A stretch of DNA of 64,000 bases from UBA6168 sp041741095. GTDB taxonomy: Bacteria; Bacteroidota; Bacteroidia; Chitinophagales; Saprospiraceae. The stretch spans positions 5,490-69,489 of the forward strand of contig JBGSKQ010000034.1 in assembly GCA_041741095.1 (NCBI GenBank), written 5' to 3'. Below, one piece after another: positions 7,648 through 15,859 of this stretch. A program made the translations under genes and the position numbers. Below the pieces are notes generated by a model. That model searched no databases. It saw only the letters and a list, made by a program, of their open reading frames with translations, and was not told the DNA's origin. How positions within the stretch are numbered: the first letter of the stretch is position 1; each line of letters starts with the position of its first letter.

Positions 7648-8727
7648 ATGAAAAAAATCATCCTCACTTTCCTTTCCCTCGCAGCCCTGATGGTTGCCTG
7701 CGACCCCGACGACGACACGGTGAATGCCGTCTATGACCCGACACCCTACGCCCTCGATTTCGGCGAGTTCCCCAACCCGAACATCCCTGCCGACAACGTG
7801 CCGACCGTAGCCGGGGTGCAGCTGGGGCGGATGCTTTTTTATGAAAAACAACTGTCCAAGGACGGCTCGCAGTCCTGTGCCGACTGCCACCTGCAAAAGG
7901 ACGGGTTCAGCGACATCCGGCAGTTCAGCCTCGGCGTGGAGCAGTTGCCGGGCAAACGGCAGGCGATGGCGGTGTTCAACCTGGCCTGGCACAAGAACGG
8001 GATGTTCTGGGACGGTCGTTCGCCAAAGGTGAGAGACCAAGCCTTGAAGCCCATCCAAGACCCGCTGGAAATGAACGAGACGCTGGAAAACGCTGTCGCC
8101 AAGCTGAAGGCGGACAAGCGCTACACCGACCAGTTCATCCGGGCGTTCGGCGACGAAACCGTCACCTCGGAGCGTATGGGGCTTGCGATAGAGCAGTTCG
8201 AGCTCACGATGGTTTCCAACAAATCAAAGTACGACCGCCACCTCGCCGGAACAGAGGCGCTGACGGACAGCGAGGAACGGGGACGGGTGCTGTTCTTTGC
8301 CGAGTTCGACCCGTTCAGCGGGCAGAAGGGCGGCGAGTGCTTCCATTGCCACGGTGGCTTCAACCTCACCAACGACCAGTTCATGAACAACGGTTTGGAC
8401 GCCGAGGCGGACTTTACGGACGAAGGGCGCTCCAAAGTGACCAACGACCCAGCGGACAGGGCGAAGTTCAAGGTGCCGAGCCTACGTAACATCGCCATTA
8501 CCCCGCCCTACATGCACGACGGTCGTTTTGCGACGCTGGAACAGGTCATCGAGCATTACGACACGGGCGTGAAGAACTCCCCGACGCTGGACGGGCTGCT
8601 GTTCCACAACATCGAGCCGGGCGGCTTACAGCTTTCGGCGCAGGACAGGGCTGACCTCGTGTCTTTCCTGAAGACGCTGACGGATGTGTCGTTTTTGGAG
8701 GACGAGCGTTTTTCGAGTCCGTTTTGA
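7648..8727 (+). CDS. Dihaem cytochrome c peroxidase/MbnH-MauG-like lipoprotein (second)
   Basis: A 359-residue lipoprotein (lipobox LMVAC, Cys18) of the same family as its upstream neighbour, with haem sites CADCH (77-81) and CFHCH (231-235). Shared motifs include GRMLFYEKQLSKDGSQSC, AVFNLAWHKNGMFWDGR, FKVPSLRNIAITPPYMHDG and DLVSFLKTLTD. The WDGR and NLAW segments are more like classical bacterial cytochrome c peroxidases and MbnH than those of the first copy. With the MbnP gene it completes a three-gene unit. Which of the two enzymes acts on MbnP cannot be told from sequence. Confidence 0.87.
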   Translation: MKKIILTFLSLAALMVACDPDDDTVNAVYDPTPYALDFGEFPNPNIPADNVPTVAGVQLGRMLFYEKQLSKDGSQSCADCHLQKDGFSDIRQFSLGVEQLPGKRQAMAVFNLAWHKNGMFWDGRSPKVRDQALKPIQDPLEMNETLENAVAKLKADKRYTDQFIRAFGDETVTSERMGLAIEQFELTMVSNKSKYDRHLAGTEALTDSEERGRVLFFAEFDPFSGQKGGECFHCHGGFNLTNDQFMNNGLDAEADFTDEGRSKVTNDPADRAKFKVPSLRNIAITPPYMHDGRFATLEQVIEHYDTGVKNSPTLDGLLFHNIEPGGLQLSAQDRADLVSFLKTLTDVSFLEDERFSSPF

Positions 8728-8820
8728 AAAAACAAAACACCTGAGTTAAGTGGTAAGGGGGCGGTCAATTCGCCTCCACCGCTCCTTTTCACCATATTTC
8801 AAAATCAGTTCAGCTCATAA

Positions 8821-8952
8821 AATCCATTTTCAAACATATCCTTAGGCAGCCACGACCTTTCGCTGGAAACTAAGGGTTTGAAGGCTGGGACGTATATTCT
8901 CGCTGCATGGCAGAATGGCAGACAGGTCGGAGCGGGAAAGGTGGTAAAGTAA
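8821..8952 (+). pseudogene. Orphan type IX secretion sorting-domain tail
   Basis: After an in-frame TAA at 8818 the plus strand reads NPFSNISLGSHDLSLETKGL and then KAGTYILAAWQNGRQVGAGK followed by VVK and a stop. This is the end of a type A sorting domain, with the NPF start and the GTYIL...GAGKVVK finish. It resembles the tail of the MbnP-like protein (GIYVARIFGG...LEKLVVK). The cargo part and the middle of the domain are missing and there is no start codon, so this is a remnant of a deleted secreted-protein gene. Confidence 0.65.
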
Positions 8953-8969
8953 ATTTGGCGGCTACAACC

Positions 8970-9389
8970 ATGAATATCAAATCCAATTATCTCGGAAGCG
9001 CCTTTGCGCTATTGCTCGCAACGAGCTGCTGCTGGCTGCCGCCGTTGGTTGCGTTCCTTGCCGGGGCGGCAGGGTTTGCAGCATTTTCCGGCTGGTTTGA
9101 AGCTGCAGCTCCCTGGCTCATGGCGCTTGGCTTTGGGCTTTTCGGCTGGTCGGCGCTCAGGATTTGGAAAAAACGGAAGGTGATTGCCCCGGTGCTTACA
9201 TCCGTCATCACCTGCCCTGCTTGCAGTTTTCAAAAAACAGAAACAATGCCCACCGATGCCTGCCAATTTTTTTATGAGTGCCAAAACTGCCAGGCCTTGC
9301 TGAAGCCCAAGCCCGGCGACTGCTGCGTATTTTGCAGCTATGGAACTGTAAAATGCCCACCGATACAGGCAGGTAGCGCTTGCTGTTGA
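8970..9389 (+). CDS. MerT-like membrane protein with GDCCVxC domain
   Basis: A 139-residue protein. The N-terminal part has about three hydrophobic helices with a MerT-like cysteine pair (ATSCCWLPPL, Cys20-Cys21). A cytoplasmic tail follows with TCPACSFQKTE, YECQNCQALLKPKPGDCCVFC and a final CC. The GDCCVxC domain is known in mercury/metal operons, and some relatives use selenocysteine there; here all positions are Cys. It probably imports or relays a soft metal ion for detoxification. The start at 8970 lies just past the sorting-domain relic and begins at the first good ATG before the hydrophobic segment. Confidence 0.8.
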   Translation: MNIKSNYLGSAFALLLATSCCWLPPLVAFLAGAAGFAAFSGWFEAAAPWLMALGFGLFGWSALRIWKKRKVIAPVLTSVITCPACSFQKTETMPTDACQFFYECQNCQALLKPKPGDCCVFCSYGTVKCPPIQAGSACC

Positions 9390-9410
9390 CTGGGTAAACT
9401 ATAATTTTCC

Positions 9411-9974
9411 ATGACCCTTTTCATCAAAAACATGGTCTGCGCCCGCTGCGAGCGCACGGTTCAGCGGCTACTGACAGCGGTTGGTTTTCAATTGAAAACC
9501 GTGCGCCTTGGCGAGGCGGACATCAAGGGCGAGCCGTCCCCGGCAATGCTGGTAGAAGCTCACCGTCTGCTCCAATCAGAGGGCTTTGAACTGCTCGACG
9601 ACCGCACTAGCCGCCTCATCGCACAGGTAAAAAACATTATTATACAGGAAATCCACCATGAGGCACAAAAGCCGGAAGCGATGAACTTCTCCGATTTTTT
9701 GGCGAAAAAAACCGGGCACGACTACTCGCACCTCAGCAGGCTGTTCTCCTCGGTGGTGGGAGTGACGATTGAAAAGTACCTCATCGCACAAAAGATTGAG
9801 CGGGTGAAGGAACTGCTGGTGTACGATGAACTGACCTTGAGCGAGATTGCCTTTCGCCTGGGTTACAGCAGTTCGCAGCACTTGTCGAACCAGTTCCGGC
9901 AGGTGACGGGGATGACGCCGACGCATTTCAAGGGCGGGCATCGGCACGAGCGTAAGTATCTTGACCACGTGTAG
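9411..9974 (+). CDS. AraC-family regulator with N-terminal HMA-like metal domain
   Basis: A 187-residue regulator. Residues 1-65 look like a heavy-metal-associated fold (FIKNMVCARCERTVQRLL, CxxC). Residues 85-185 are the two helix-turn-helix motifs of AraC/XylS (LTLSEIAFRLGYSSSQHLSN and FRQVTGMTPTHFK). The combination suggests metal-responsive activation of the neighbouring genes; this is inference. It lies 21 bases after the MerT-like gene and 90 bases before the HMA-DoxX gene, all on the plus strand, so it is well placed to control the merT-like to cusB block. The start is the ATG at 9411. Confidence 0.85.
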   Translation: MTLFIKNMVCARCERTVQRLLTAVGFQLKTVRLGEADIKGEPSPAMLVEAHRLLQSEGFELLDDRTSRLIAQVKNIIIQEIHHEAQKPEAMNFSDFLAKKTGHDYSHLSRLFSSVVGVTIEKYLIAQKIERVKELLVYDELTLSEIAFRLGYSSSQHLSNQFRQVTGMTPTHFKGGHRHERKYLDHV

Positions 9975-10061
9975 CCCAAAATCCTGCACACCCTTTCCAA
10001 AATCCTGTACCGCACCCAAGCGCACCTGCCCGCAACTTTGCCCCAATAAAAATCACTGACC

Positions 10062-10802
10062 ATGACCCACGAATTTTCAATCAGCGGAATGACCTGCGGC
10101 GGCTGCGCCGCCACAGTCAAAAGAGCACTCGAACAAGTGCCCGGCATCACCGCCGCCCGTGTCACGCAAGACCCACCGATTGCCGTCCTCGACATGGAGC
10201 GGCACGTCGGCTTGGACGAACTGAAGGCGGCACTGATAGGCCACCCTAAATACCAAATCAGCGAAGCCCCTACGAAAGTGTCGAAACCCGTTCCGCAACC
10301 AGTCGAAGGGGAGGAAAGGCAGCCGTTCTTGAAAACCTACAAGCCGATTCTGTTGGTCTTTGGCTACATCCTCGGCGTGACAATGCTCGTGGAGTTTGCC
10401 GCAGACAACTTCGACGGGATGCGCTGGATGCGGCATTTCATGGCGGGTTTTTTCCTCGTCTTTTCCTTTTTCAAACTGCTGGACGTGCCCGCCTTTGCCA
10501 TGTCGTACAGCAGTTACGACATCGTGGCGAGGCGCTGGCTGGGGTGGGGCTATGTTTATCCCTTTGTGGAATTGGCTTTCGGATTGTTGTTTTTGACCAA
10601 TTTTCAGCCCGTTTTCGCCAATGCCGCTACGCTCGTCGTGATGGGCCTAAGTACGGTAGGCGTCATTCAAAGCCTGTTGGCGAAGCGCAAGTTCCAGTGC
10701 GCCTGCCTCGGTGCAGTGTTCAACTTGCCCATGTCCACGATTACGCTGGTGGAGGATTTGCTAATGGTGGGCATGGCGGGGGCGATGTTGTGGGTGCTTT
10801 GA
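10062..10802 (+). CDS. HMA domain fused to DoxX/MauE-like membrane protein
   Basis: A 246-residue fusion. Residues 1-65 form an HMA metal-binding domain with GMTCGGCAATVKRAL (Cys12, Cys15). After a Pro-rich linker, four hydrophobic helices from about residue 95 (ILLVFGYILGVTMLVEFA, FMAGFFLVFSFFKLLD, YPFVELAFGLLFLTNF, last helix MVGMAGAMLWVL) resemble DoxX/MauE proteins. A Cys pair (FQCACLG) sits in the last loop, as in redox-active MauE-type proteins. It may pass metal or electrons across the inner membrane; its exact role is unknown. It lies between the AraC regulator and the Cus efflux genes. Confidence 0.75.
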   Translation: MTHEFSISGMTCGGCAATVKRALEQVPGITAARVTQDPPIAVLDMERHVGLDELKAALIGHPKYQISEAPTKVSKPVPQPVEGEERQPFLKTYKPILLVFGYILGVTMLVEFAADNFDGMRWMRHFMAGFFLVFSFFKLLDVPAFAMSYSSYDIVARRWLGWGYVYPFVELAFGLLFLTNFQPVFANAATLVVMGLSTVGVIQSLLAKRKFQCACLGAVFNLPMSTITLVEDLLMVGMAGAMLWVL

Positions 10803-10932
10803 TGCTAAAAATTATTGAAAAATATCGGTTGCTAGGCAACCTCGTTCCCTGAATATTTGAACAGATATAAGGCGGGCATCCTTTCGTTTTGACAGGATGT
10901 CTGCCCATCCCAACATCAGGAACGGTTTTTTC

Positions 10933-10940
10933 TACATTTG
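10933..10940 (+). promoter_or_regulatory. -7 promoter element (TACATTTG) before the GTG-start gene
   Basis: TACATTTG fits the Bacteroidota TAnnTTTG -7 consensus and ends 8 bases before the GTG at 10949, so the transcript would be leaderless or nearly so. It supports the GTG start over the distant upstream TTG. Confidence 0.5.
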
Positions 10941-10948
10941 CACCCGAA

Positions 10949-11353
10949 GTGAAAAACATCATCTCCATATCGCTTGCTATCGTGCTGCTCTTGCAGGGGA
11001 TGTTTTCGTTTGTCCATGCCGAACAGTTGGCCAAAATCCCGGCGCTGTTGGCGCATTTCTTTGAGCACCATTCAGACGCCCACGAGGCTGGGGAGGCGCA
11101 TCTTTCCATGTTCGATTTTCTGGAGCAACACTATGGCAGCGACCAGCACCACGAGGACAGCGACCACGAGCAGATGCCCGGACATTGCCACCATTGCTGC
11201 TGTGTCGGGGCTGTTTTCGTCGCACCAACTGCGGTGAAACCACTATCTATCACTGCATTGGAAGCCGACCTCGATTCCAAAATCGCTGCATCGCAGGAAG
11301 ACCTTCCCGCATCGCCTTGTTTGGACGATATTTTCCGCCCGCCACTCGCCTGA
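10949..11353 (+). CDS. His-rich secreted metal-associated protein, HYC_CC_PP-like
   Basis: A 134-residue protein starting at GTG. It has a signal peptide (about 1-24, ending FVHA), then a His/Asp/Glu-rich region (HFFEHHSDAHE, DQHHEDSDHEQ), a compact Cys/His knot (GHCHHCCCV) and a C-terminal DIFRPPLA. The arrangement, with His-rich mid-region, CC and terminal PP, is like the other HYC_CC_PP-type protein at 2904. It probably buffers metal in the periplasm. It precedes the CusA-like gene by 140 bp and may be the first gene of the efflux operon, since a promoter-like TACATTTG lies immediately upstream. Confidence 0.6.
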   Translation: MKNIISISLAIVLLLQGMFSFVHAEQLAKIPALLAHFFEHHSDAHEAGEAHLSMFDFLEQHYGSDQHHEDSDHEQMPGHCHHCCCVGAVFVAPTAVKPLSITALEADLDSKIAASQEDLPASPCLDDIFRPPLA

Positions 11354-11493
11354 GCCTTTCCTTTTGGGGCAATTGTCTTGCCCTTCCATTTCCAGTCTAT
11401 TACTTCATGCAAAGGCGCAAATCCGTCAACTGAATCAATCCGCTCTGCGCCACTGCTTGAGTTTTTCCTCTTTTCATTGAAAAATAGCAGCCA

Positions 11494-14400
11494 ATGCTAA
11501 ACAGCATCATTCTTTTTTCCCTCCAAAACCGCACCCTTGTCACGGCGGGGGCAGCGCTCTTGCTGGTGTACGGGGTCTTCACCCTCGTGCAGCTCCCGGT
11601 GGACGTGCTGCCCGACCTCAACCGCCCCCGTGTCACCATTTTCCTCGAAGCCGGGGGCATGGCGCCGGAGGAAATCGAGGCACAGGTGACGCTCCCGGTC
11701 GAGCAGGCGCTAAACGGCTCGCCCGGCGTGGAGGACGTGCGCTCGTCGAGCAGCATCGGCTTGGGGCTGGTGTTCGTGGAGTTCGGTTGGGAGACCGACA
11801 TTTACCGTGCCCGGCAGTTGGTCGGCGAGAAATTGCAGACCGTCCTCCTGCCCGACGGCATCGTGGCGGTGATGGGGCCCATTTCGTCAGTCATGGGGCA
11901 AATCATGCTCGTGGGCATTAGCGCCGACTCGACCTCCCCTGCCGACCTGCGCACCCTTGCCGACTTCACCGTGCGCCCCCGCCTCAAGAGCATCAAGGGC
12001 GTGTCGGAGGTCATCCCCATCGGCGGGGAACGCCTACAGTACCAAGTGCTGGTATCCAGCCCCAAGCTCAAGCAGTTCAACCTCACAGTGGACGACGTGG
12101 ACGGGGCGCTCCAACTCACCAACCTCAATACCACGGGCGGCTTTTTTGACCGCTATGGCGAGGAGGTGCTCATCCGTAATATCGGCAGGGCGCAGTCGCT
12201 CGCCGACCTCCAGAACACGGTCGTGACCAACCGGGACGGGCAGCCCGTTTTTCTCCACCAAATCGCCGAGGTGAAGTTTGGTGCTGCGCAAAAACGGGGC
12301 GACGGCTCATTGAACGGCAAGCCCGCCGTCATCCTGACCGTGGAGAAACAGCCCAATGCTCCCACCGTAGCCCTGACGGAAGAAGTGGAACGGGCACTGG
12401 CGGAACTCCAGCCGAGCCTACCGCCCGACGTGAAGCTGAACCCCAAGGTTTTTCAGCAAAAAAACTTTATCGTCAACTCCATCACCAACGTGGAGCACGC
12501 CTTGCGGGACGGGGCTATCCTCGTGGTTATCGTACTGTTCCTGTTCCTCTTGAACTTCCGCACGACCGCCATCACGCTCACCGCCATCCCGTTGTCGCTC
12601 GTCATCACGGCATTGGTGTTCAAGTGGTTCGGCATTTCCATCAACACGCTGACGCTCGGCGGGCTGGCCATCGCCATCGGCGAGCTGGTGGACGACGCCA
12701 TCGTGGACGTGGAGAACGTTTTCCGAAGGCTAAAAGAAAACCGCCACGCTGAAAATCCGAAACCTGCTTTGCAAGTGATTTACGAGGCATCAAGCGAGGT
12801 GCGGAACTCCATCGTCTATGCCACCATCATCGTCGTGCTGGTGTTCCTGCCGCTGTTTTACTTGCAGGGCATCGAGGGGCGGCTGTTTGCCCCGCTGGGC
12901 ATCGCTTACATCACCAGCATAATCGCCTCGCTGTTCGTGTCGCTGACGGTGACGCCCGCACTGTGTTCCTTCCTTTTGCCCAACATGAAAAAAATGGAGG
13001 ACGAGAAAGAGGGTGTACTGGTCAGGTGGCTCAAACGGCAGGATGCCCGCCTGCTCTCCTTCTCCCTCGGACGCCCGAAGGTGGTGGTCGCCATCGCCGC
13101 TGCGCTGGTGGCTGGCGCAGCGCTCGTCGTGCCGTTTTTCGGGACGGAGTTCCTGCCGCCATTCAACGAGGGCAGCTTCACGATCAACCTATCCGCCCCG
13201 CCCGGCACCTCGCTCGAAGAAAGCAATAAATTGGGGACGCTGGCCGAAGAACAAATCATGAAAGTGCCGGAAGTGCGCTACACTGCCCGCCGCACGGGAC
13301 GCGCAGAACTGGACGAGCATGTAGAGCCTGTGAGCAACTCGGAAATCGAGGTGGACTTGCACGAGGACGCCAAGCGTGGCAGAGAAGCCGTTATCGCCGA
13401 CATCCGCACCCGTCTCGCCGTGCTACAGGGCGTGAGCATCAGCGTTGGGCAGCCGATTTCGCACCGGATTGACCACCTGCTGTCCGGGGTGCGGGCGCAG
13501 GTGGCCATCAAGATTTTTGGGCAGGACCTCACCGACCTCCGCTCCACCGCCGCACAGGTCAAGGATGCCATCGAAAAAATACCCGGCGTGGTGGACGCCA
13601 ACACGGAACGCCAGACGCTCGTTCCGCAGCTCCGCATCACCGTGAACCGCCAAGCCATCGCCCGCTACGGGATGCAGGCGGGCAAAATCACGGAAGACCT
13701 CGAAACGCTGTTCAACGGCAAGGTGACGGGCAAAATCCTCGATGGGCAAAAGAGCTTCGACATCCTGCTGCGGGCTGCCGAGGACGACCGGACGAACTTA
13801 GAGAACATCCGCAACGCTTTCGTCCACACTCCGGAGGGCAACCTCATCCCGTTGGAACAGGTCGCCAAGGTGGAGTACGAAAAGGGTGTCAACTCGGTGA
13901 GCCACGAGAACACGCAGCGGCGCATCACGGTCTCCTGCAACGTGCAGGGGCGTGACCTCGGTGCCACGGTCGAGGAAATAAAAGCCACGGTAGGAGCGCT
14001 AAAACTGCCGCAGGGCTACTTCGTGGAATACGGCGGCCAGCACGAGGCACAGCAGGAGGGCAGCCGCCTCATCGGCATCCTGAGCATCTTCTCGGTGCTG
14101 GGCATCTTCCTCGTGCTGTTCTCGCATTTCCGATCCTGGCGCATCGCCCTGCAAATCATGCTCAACATCCCGCTGGCGCTGGTCGGCAGCGTGGTGGCGG
14201 TGTGGCTCACGGGCGGCACCTTCTCCATCGCCACGCTGGTCGGCTTCATCACGCTAACGGGCATCGCCAGCCGGAACGGCATCATGATGATTTCGCATTA
14301 TATCCATTTGGTGGAGCATGAAGGGGAGCAGTTCGACCGAAAAATGATAGTCCGAGGATCTTTGGAACGGCTCGTCCCTGTGCTGATGACGGCGCTGGTG

Positions 14401-14613
14401 GCGGCGCTGGCGCTGATACCGCTGACCTTGGATGCCCAGGCACCGGGCAAGGAAATCCTGTACCCGGTGGCAACGGTCATCCTCGGCGGGCTGCTCTCCT
14501 CCACGTTGCTCGACATGGCGGTGACGCCCGCCGTGTTCTCGCTGTTCGGGAAGAAGGCGCTGGAGGAGTATTTCGGCGCAAAAAACCGGGCAGCCGATGC
14601 ACACACCATTTAG
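11494..14613 (+). CDS. CusA/CzcA-type RND heavy-metal efflux pump
   Basis: A 1039-residue inner-membrane RND transporter of the heavy-metal efflux class, the normal length for CusA/CzcA. It has the expected twelve-helix plan with two large periplasmic loops. Recognisable segments are LPVDVLPDLNRPRVTIFLEA near the N-terminus, GGLAIAIGELVDDAIVDVEN in helix 4 (charged proton-relay residues), VSHENTQRRITVSCNVQGRD and ITLTGIASRNGIMMISHYIH. Substrate cannot be read directly, but the copper-like neighbours favour Cu(I)/Ag(I). It is followed by outer-membrane and adaptor genes, in the order A-C-B. Confidence 0.92.
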   Translation: MLNSIILFSLQNRTLVTAGAALLLVYGVFTLVQLPVDVLPDLNRPRVTIFLEAGGMAPEEIEAQVTLPVEQALNGSPGVEDVRSSSSIGLGLVFVEFGWETDIYRARQLVGEKLQTVLLPDGIVAVMGPISSVMGQIMLVGISADSTSPADLRTLADFTVRPRLKSIKGVSEVIPIGGERLQYQVLVSSPKLKQFNLTVDDVDGALQLTNLNTTGGFFDRYGEEVLIRNIGRAQSLADLQNTVVTNRDGQPVFLHQIAEVKFGAAQKRGDGSLNGKPAVILTVEKQPNAPTVALTEEVERALAELQPSLPPDVKLNPKVFQQKNFIVNSITNVEHALRDGAILVVIVLFLFLLNFRTTAITLTAIPLSLVITALVFKWFGISINTLTLGGLAIAIGELVDDAIVDVENVFRRLKENRHAENPKPALQVIYEASSEVRNSIVYATIIVVLVFLPLFYLQGIEGRLFAPLGIAYITSIIASLFVSLTVTPALCSFLLPNMKKMEDEKEGVLVRWLKRQDARLLSFSLGRPKVVVAIAAALVAGAALVVPFFGTEFLPPFNEGSFTINLSAPPGTSLEESNKLGTLAEEQIMKVPEVRYTARRTGRAELDEHVEPVSNSEIEVDLHEDAKRGREAVIADIRTRLAVLQGVSISVGQPISHRIDHLLSGVRAQVAIKIFGQDLTDLRSTAAQVKDAIEKIPGVVDANTERQTLVPQLRITVNRQAIARYGMQAGKITEDLETLFNGKVTGKILDGQKSFDILLRAAEDDRTNLENIRNAFVHTPEGNLIPLEQVAKVEYEKGVNSVSHENTQRRITVSCNVQGRDLGATVEEIKATVGALKLPQGYFVEYGGQHEAQQEGSRLIGILSIFSVLGIFLVLFSHFRSWRIALQIMLNIPLALVGSVVAVWLTGGTFSIATLVGFITLTGIASRNGIMMISHYIHLVEHEGEQFDRKMIVRGSLERLVPVLMTALVAALALIPLTLDAQAPGKEILYPVATVILGGLLSSTLLDMAVTPAVFSLFGKKALEEYFGAKNRAADAHTI

Positions 14614-14635
14614 AGATTGTTTAAATTCATTATCC

Positions 14636-14695
14636 ATGAAAAAACTGCTTATGATGTTTTTCAAAAAGTTGTTTTTCAAAAAATGCTGTCAATGA
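14636..14695 (+). CDS. 19-residue leader peptide overlapping the CusC-like start
   Basis: ATG at 14636 opens a 19-codon frame, MKKLLMMFFKKLFFKKCCQ, whose TGA stop overlaps the ATG of the outer-membrane efflux gene (ATGA, 14692-14695). The peptide is basic and hydrophobic and ends in a Cys pair. The overlap suggests translational coupling, and the Cys-Cys end could in principle sense metal; both are inference. It could also be chance in an AT-rich spacer. Confidence 0.35.
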   Translation: MKKLLMMFFKKLFFKKCCQ

Positions 14696-15849
14696 AAAGA
14701 TATATTGTCGTGCTGGTAGGCTGCCTCGCTTGGTCGGCAGCCACGGCACAGTTCATCACTGAGCAGGCAGCTGTGGAGCGGGCGTTGAAAAGCTACCCCT
14801 CCGTGCAGCTTGCCGAACAGGAGACCCGGCAACGGAAGGCGTTGGAGCGCACCGCCTTCAACCCACAGCAAACGCAGGTGGTGTTCGAATCGCCCGCCGA
14901 CGTAGGAGTGGGGGTCGAGGTGCAGCAGCAGTTCGATTTTCCCGGCGTCTATGTCCGTCGCTCGAAATGGCTGAAAAGCCAGACCGCACTTGCTGGCGAA
15001 GCCGCCAGCCTCACCCGTCGGGAATTGACGCAAGCCGTGCGTCTCGCCTATTTGGATGCACAGGCCGCCCAAGCACAGGTGCTGTTCTATGCCCGACAGG
15101 ACAGCCTTTGGCAGGGCATCGCCGCCGCCAGCCGCCGCCTGTTCGAGGGCGGGCAAATCAACCGGGCAGACCTGCTTTTCGCAGAAACAAAGGCGGGGCA
15201 AGTCGCCAATTTGCTGTTCCAAAGCCGCACGTATGAAATGAACGCCTTTTCGGAACTTGCTGCCTACCTGAACGACAACGTCACGCAGGTCAGCCCGTTG
15301 CTGGCGCTGTCGCCTTCGGCTTCGGATACTTCGGGCGTTTTTTATTTTGAAAAATACCGGGCGCAGCAACAGCAAGTGGCAGCCGCCGAAATCGCCGTGC
15401 GACGTGCGGAGCGGCTGCCGGGCTTGATGGTCGGCTACCTGCGAGTGCCCGAACCCGATACTGACTATCGCAGCCGCCTCCGGGCGGGGATCACGCTGCC
15501 CCTGTTCCAAGGTCAATACAAGGGCGAAATGGACGCCGCCCGCATAGCACTCGAGAGCGCACAAACGCAGATGGCGCTGCAACGGCAAGAGGCACGGGCG
15601 ACCCGCTTCCAATTGCTCCAAACGATGGCGCAAACGACCAGCTCCCTCGGCTGGCTGGAAGGGACGGCACTGCCGTTGGCGGACGAACTCGTTGCCTCTT
15701 CCCGGCGGCTGTACGAGGGCGGGGAGTACGACTATATCCAGTTCCTCCGCAACGTGTCGGACGCTTTCGACCTGCAAACCACATATCTCGAAACCCTCAA
15801 GATGCACAACTCGGCGGTAGTCGGGCTGGCGTTCTTGATCGGGAATTAA
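14692..15849 (+). CDS. CusC/TolC-family outer-membrane efflux protein
   Basis: A 385-residue TolC-type channel subunit, slightly short for the family but with both repeats. It has a signal peptide (MKRYIVVLVGCLAWSAATAQ) and long amphipathic coiled-coil helices (RQRKALERTAFNPQQTQ, LTRRELTQAVRLAYLDAQAA, ASRRLFEGGQINRADLLFAE). The second half repeats the pattern (ASSRRLYEGGEYDYIQFLRN). It forms the outer-membrane exit of the efflux system. The start at 14692 is chosen because it gives the signal peptide; it overlaps the stop of a possible leader peptide. CusA-like lies 78 bp upstream and CusB-like 10 bp downstream. Confidence 0.88.
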   Translation: MKRYIVVLVGCLAWSAATAQFITEQAAVERALKSYPSVQLAEQETRQRKALERTAFNPQQTQVVFESPADVGVGVEVQQQFDFPGVYVRRSKWLKSQTALAGEAASLTRRELTQAVRLAYLDAQAAQAQVLFYARQDSLWQGIAAASRRLFEGGQINRADLLFAETKAGQVANLLFQSRTYEMNAFSELAAYLNDNVTQVSPLLALSPSASDTSGVFYFEKYRAQQQQVAAAEIAVRRAERLPGLMVGYLRVPEPDTDYRSRLRAGITLPLFQGQYKGEMDAARIALESAQTQMALQRQEARATRFQLLQTMAQTTSSLGWLEGTALPLADELVASSRRLYEGGEYDYIQFLRNVSDAFDLQTTYLETLKMHNSAVVGLAFLIGN

Positions 15850-15859
15850 AAAACTTCTC

